From NCBI GenBank assembly GCA_027574665.1, contig CM050690.1, positions 39,718,665 through 39,782,664 on the forward strand: DNA of 64,000 nucleotides. Reading direction: 5' to 3'. Made by a program: the position numbers and the translations under genes. Below the pieces are notes generated by a model. It saw only the letters and a program-made list of their open reading frames with translations, was not told the origin of the DNA and ran no database searches. Below are positions 63,363-64,000 of this stretch, in pieces; within the stretch, counting starts at the first letter, position 1, and each line of letters begins with the position of its first letter. The DNA comes from Rhynochetos jubatus. Lineage: Eukaryota > Chordata > Aves > Eurypygiformes > Rhynochetidae.

Positions 63363-64000
63363 GGTATTAAAGTGCTATTAAATTGCAATTCTCTGTTCAA
63401 ATTTTCATTCAGGTGGTCAGTGCTGAGTACATATGTTCAGTTTATCAAAGTGACCACTTGTGCAGGCCTATAAACATGGTTCCTCTTTCTCAATGCTACG
63501 AAGGATGCAAGTATTGCAAACAAAGTTCCTATAATCGTAGAAAAGTAAGTGTAACCTGTAAGTGTAACCAGATAATCTGACATCCTGAAAAATAGCTCAT
63601 ACTATTTCAGTGTTCATACTTATGTGGAAAAATGTAAGACAAACATTTAGGCCCCATTTACAAGGTTTACCACAATACCACAGTAAACAACTAAAAAAGA
63701 ATAGGTTAAGCAAACCTTGACATGAAATAGGACTTTAATAAATTACTCCATAGGAAAGTAAAAAGAGACCTTACATGTTCCAACCATTTGCAGAGGATGC
63801 AAATGTTGCTTTTCCCCCCTAGGGGAAAAAAAACCCTACCTAAAACATACAGAAGGGTAGAGGCCAGACTGGAGAACGACTTTTGCTCCTCAACATGTTC
63901 TTTTTTCTTGCCATTTGAAGGACACATTTTAACATAAGGCAAACTAATGAGAAGTGTCAAAAACTGTCAGAGAAACCAGTCTATACCTGAAAAGGTATAG
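63363..64000. other. AT-rich sequence with one weak exon-like segment
   Basis: A 132-bp plus-strand segment (63413-63544) lies between 'caaattttcattcag' and AAAA|gtaagt. It is open for exactly 44 codons with six cysteines, but no family is recognised. The remainder shows nothing. Confidence 0.3.

Overview
This window looks like AT-rich, gene-poor DNA from a bird. The best evidence is the repeat content. Several CR1 LINE copies occur on both strands, two of them ending in the avian 3' tail of repeated TTCTATGA units. There are also LTRs of avian endogenous retrovirus type and one ITPRIPL1-like gene of the kind that is multi-copy in birds. No bacterial-style gene order, rRNA, tRNA or CRISPR array is visible. 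Species and chromosome cannot be told from the sequence.

Layout: 1-17 kb is mostly featureless AT-rich sequence. It holds a tetranucleotide microsatellite (1.3 kb), a GC-rich island (11.2-11.7 kb) and two CR1 pieces (11.7-12.3 kb). Between 17.4 and 33.4 kb the minus strand carries a series of short open segments bounded by good splice signals. Four of them join in a consistent reading phase (33.3, 29.1, 27.5 and 19.5 kb), and two more near 18 kb join to each other. I treat these as candidate exons of one unidentified spliced gene. A CR1 copy (26.4-26.9 kb) lies in what would be an intron.

At 39.5-42.4 kb is the most gene-dense patch: a decayed CR1 ORF2 fragment, an ITPRIPL1-like coding sequence of 336 codons with a premature stop and an eroded 3' part, an LTR, and a second small ITPRIPL1-like scrap. 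The scrap shares an exact 24-bp word with the first copy. This is the only coding region I recognise by family, and it looks like a pseudogene or a C-terminally truncated paralogue.

From 45.5 to 51.8 kb the plus strand has two 99-nt candidate exons of identical phase type and a short terminal candidate exon. They are separated by an antisense LTR with a 6-bp target duplication and a minus-strand CR1 of more than 1 kb. The rest (52-64 kb) is AT-rich, with an ancient CR1-like reverse transcriptase remnant (57.5 kb), a second LTR of the same family as the one at 45.7 kb (62.2-62.7 kb) and a CR1 3' end (63.1-63.4 kb).

All exon calls are read by eye from splice motifs and open frames. They need RNA-seq or protein homology to confirm, and the short ones could be chance.
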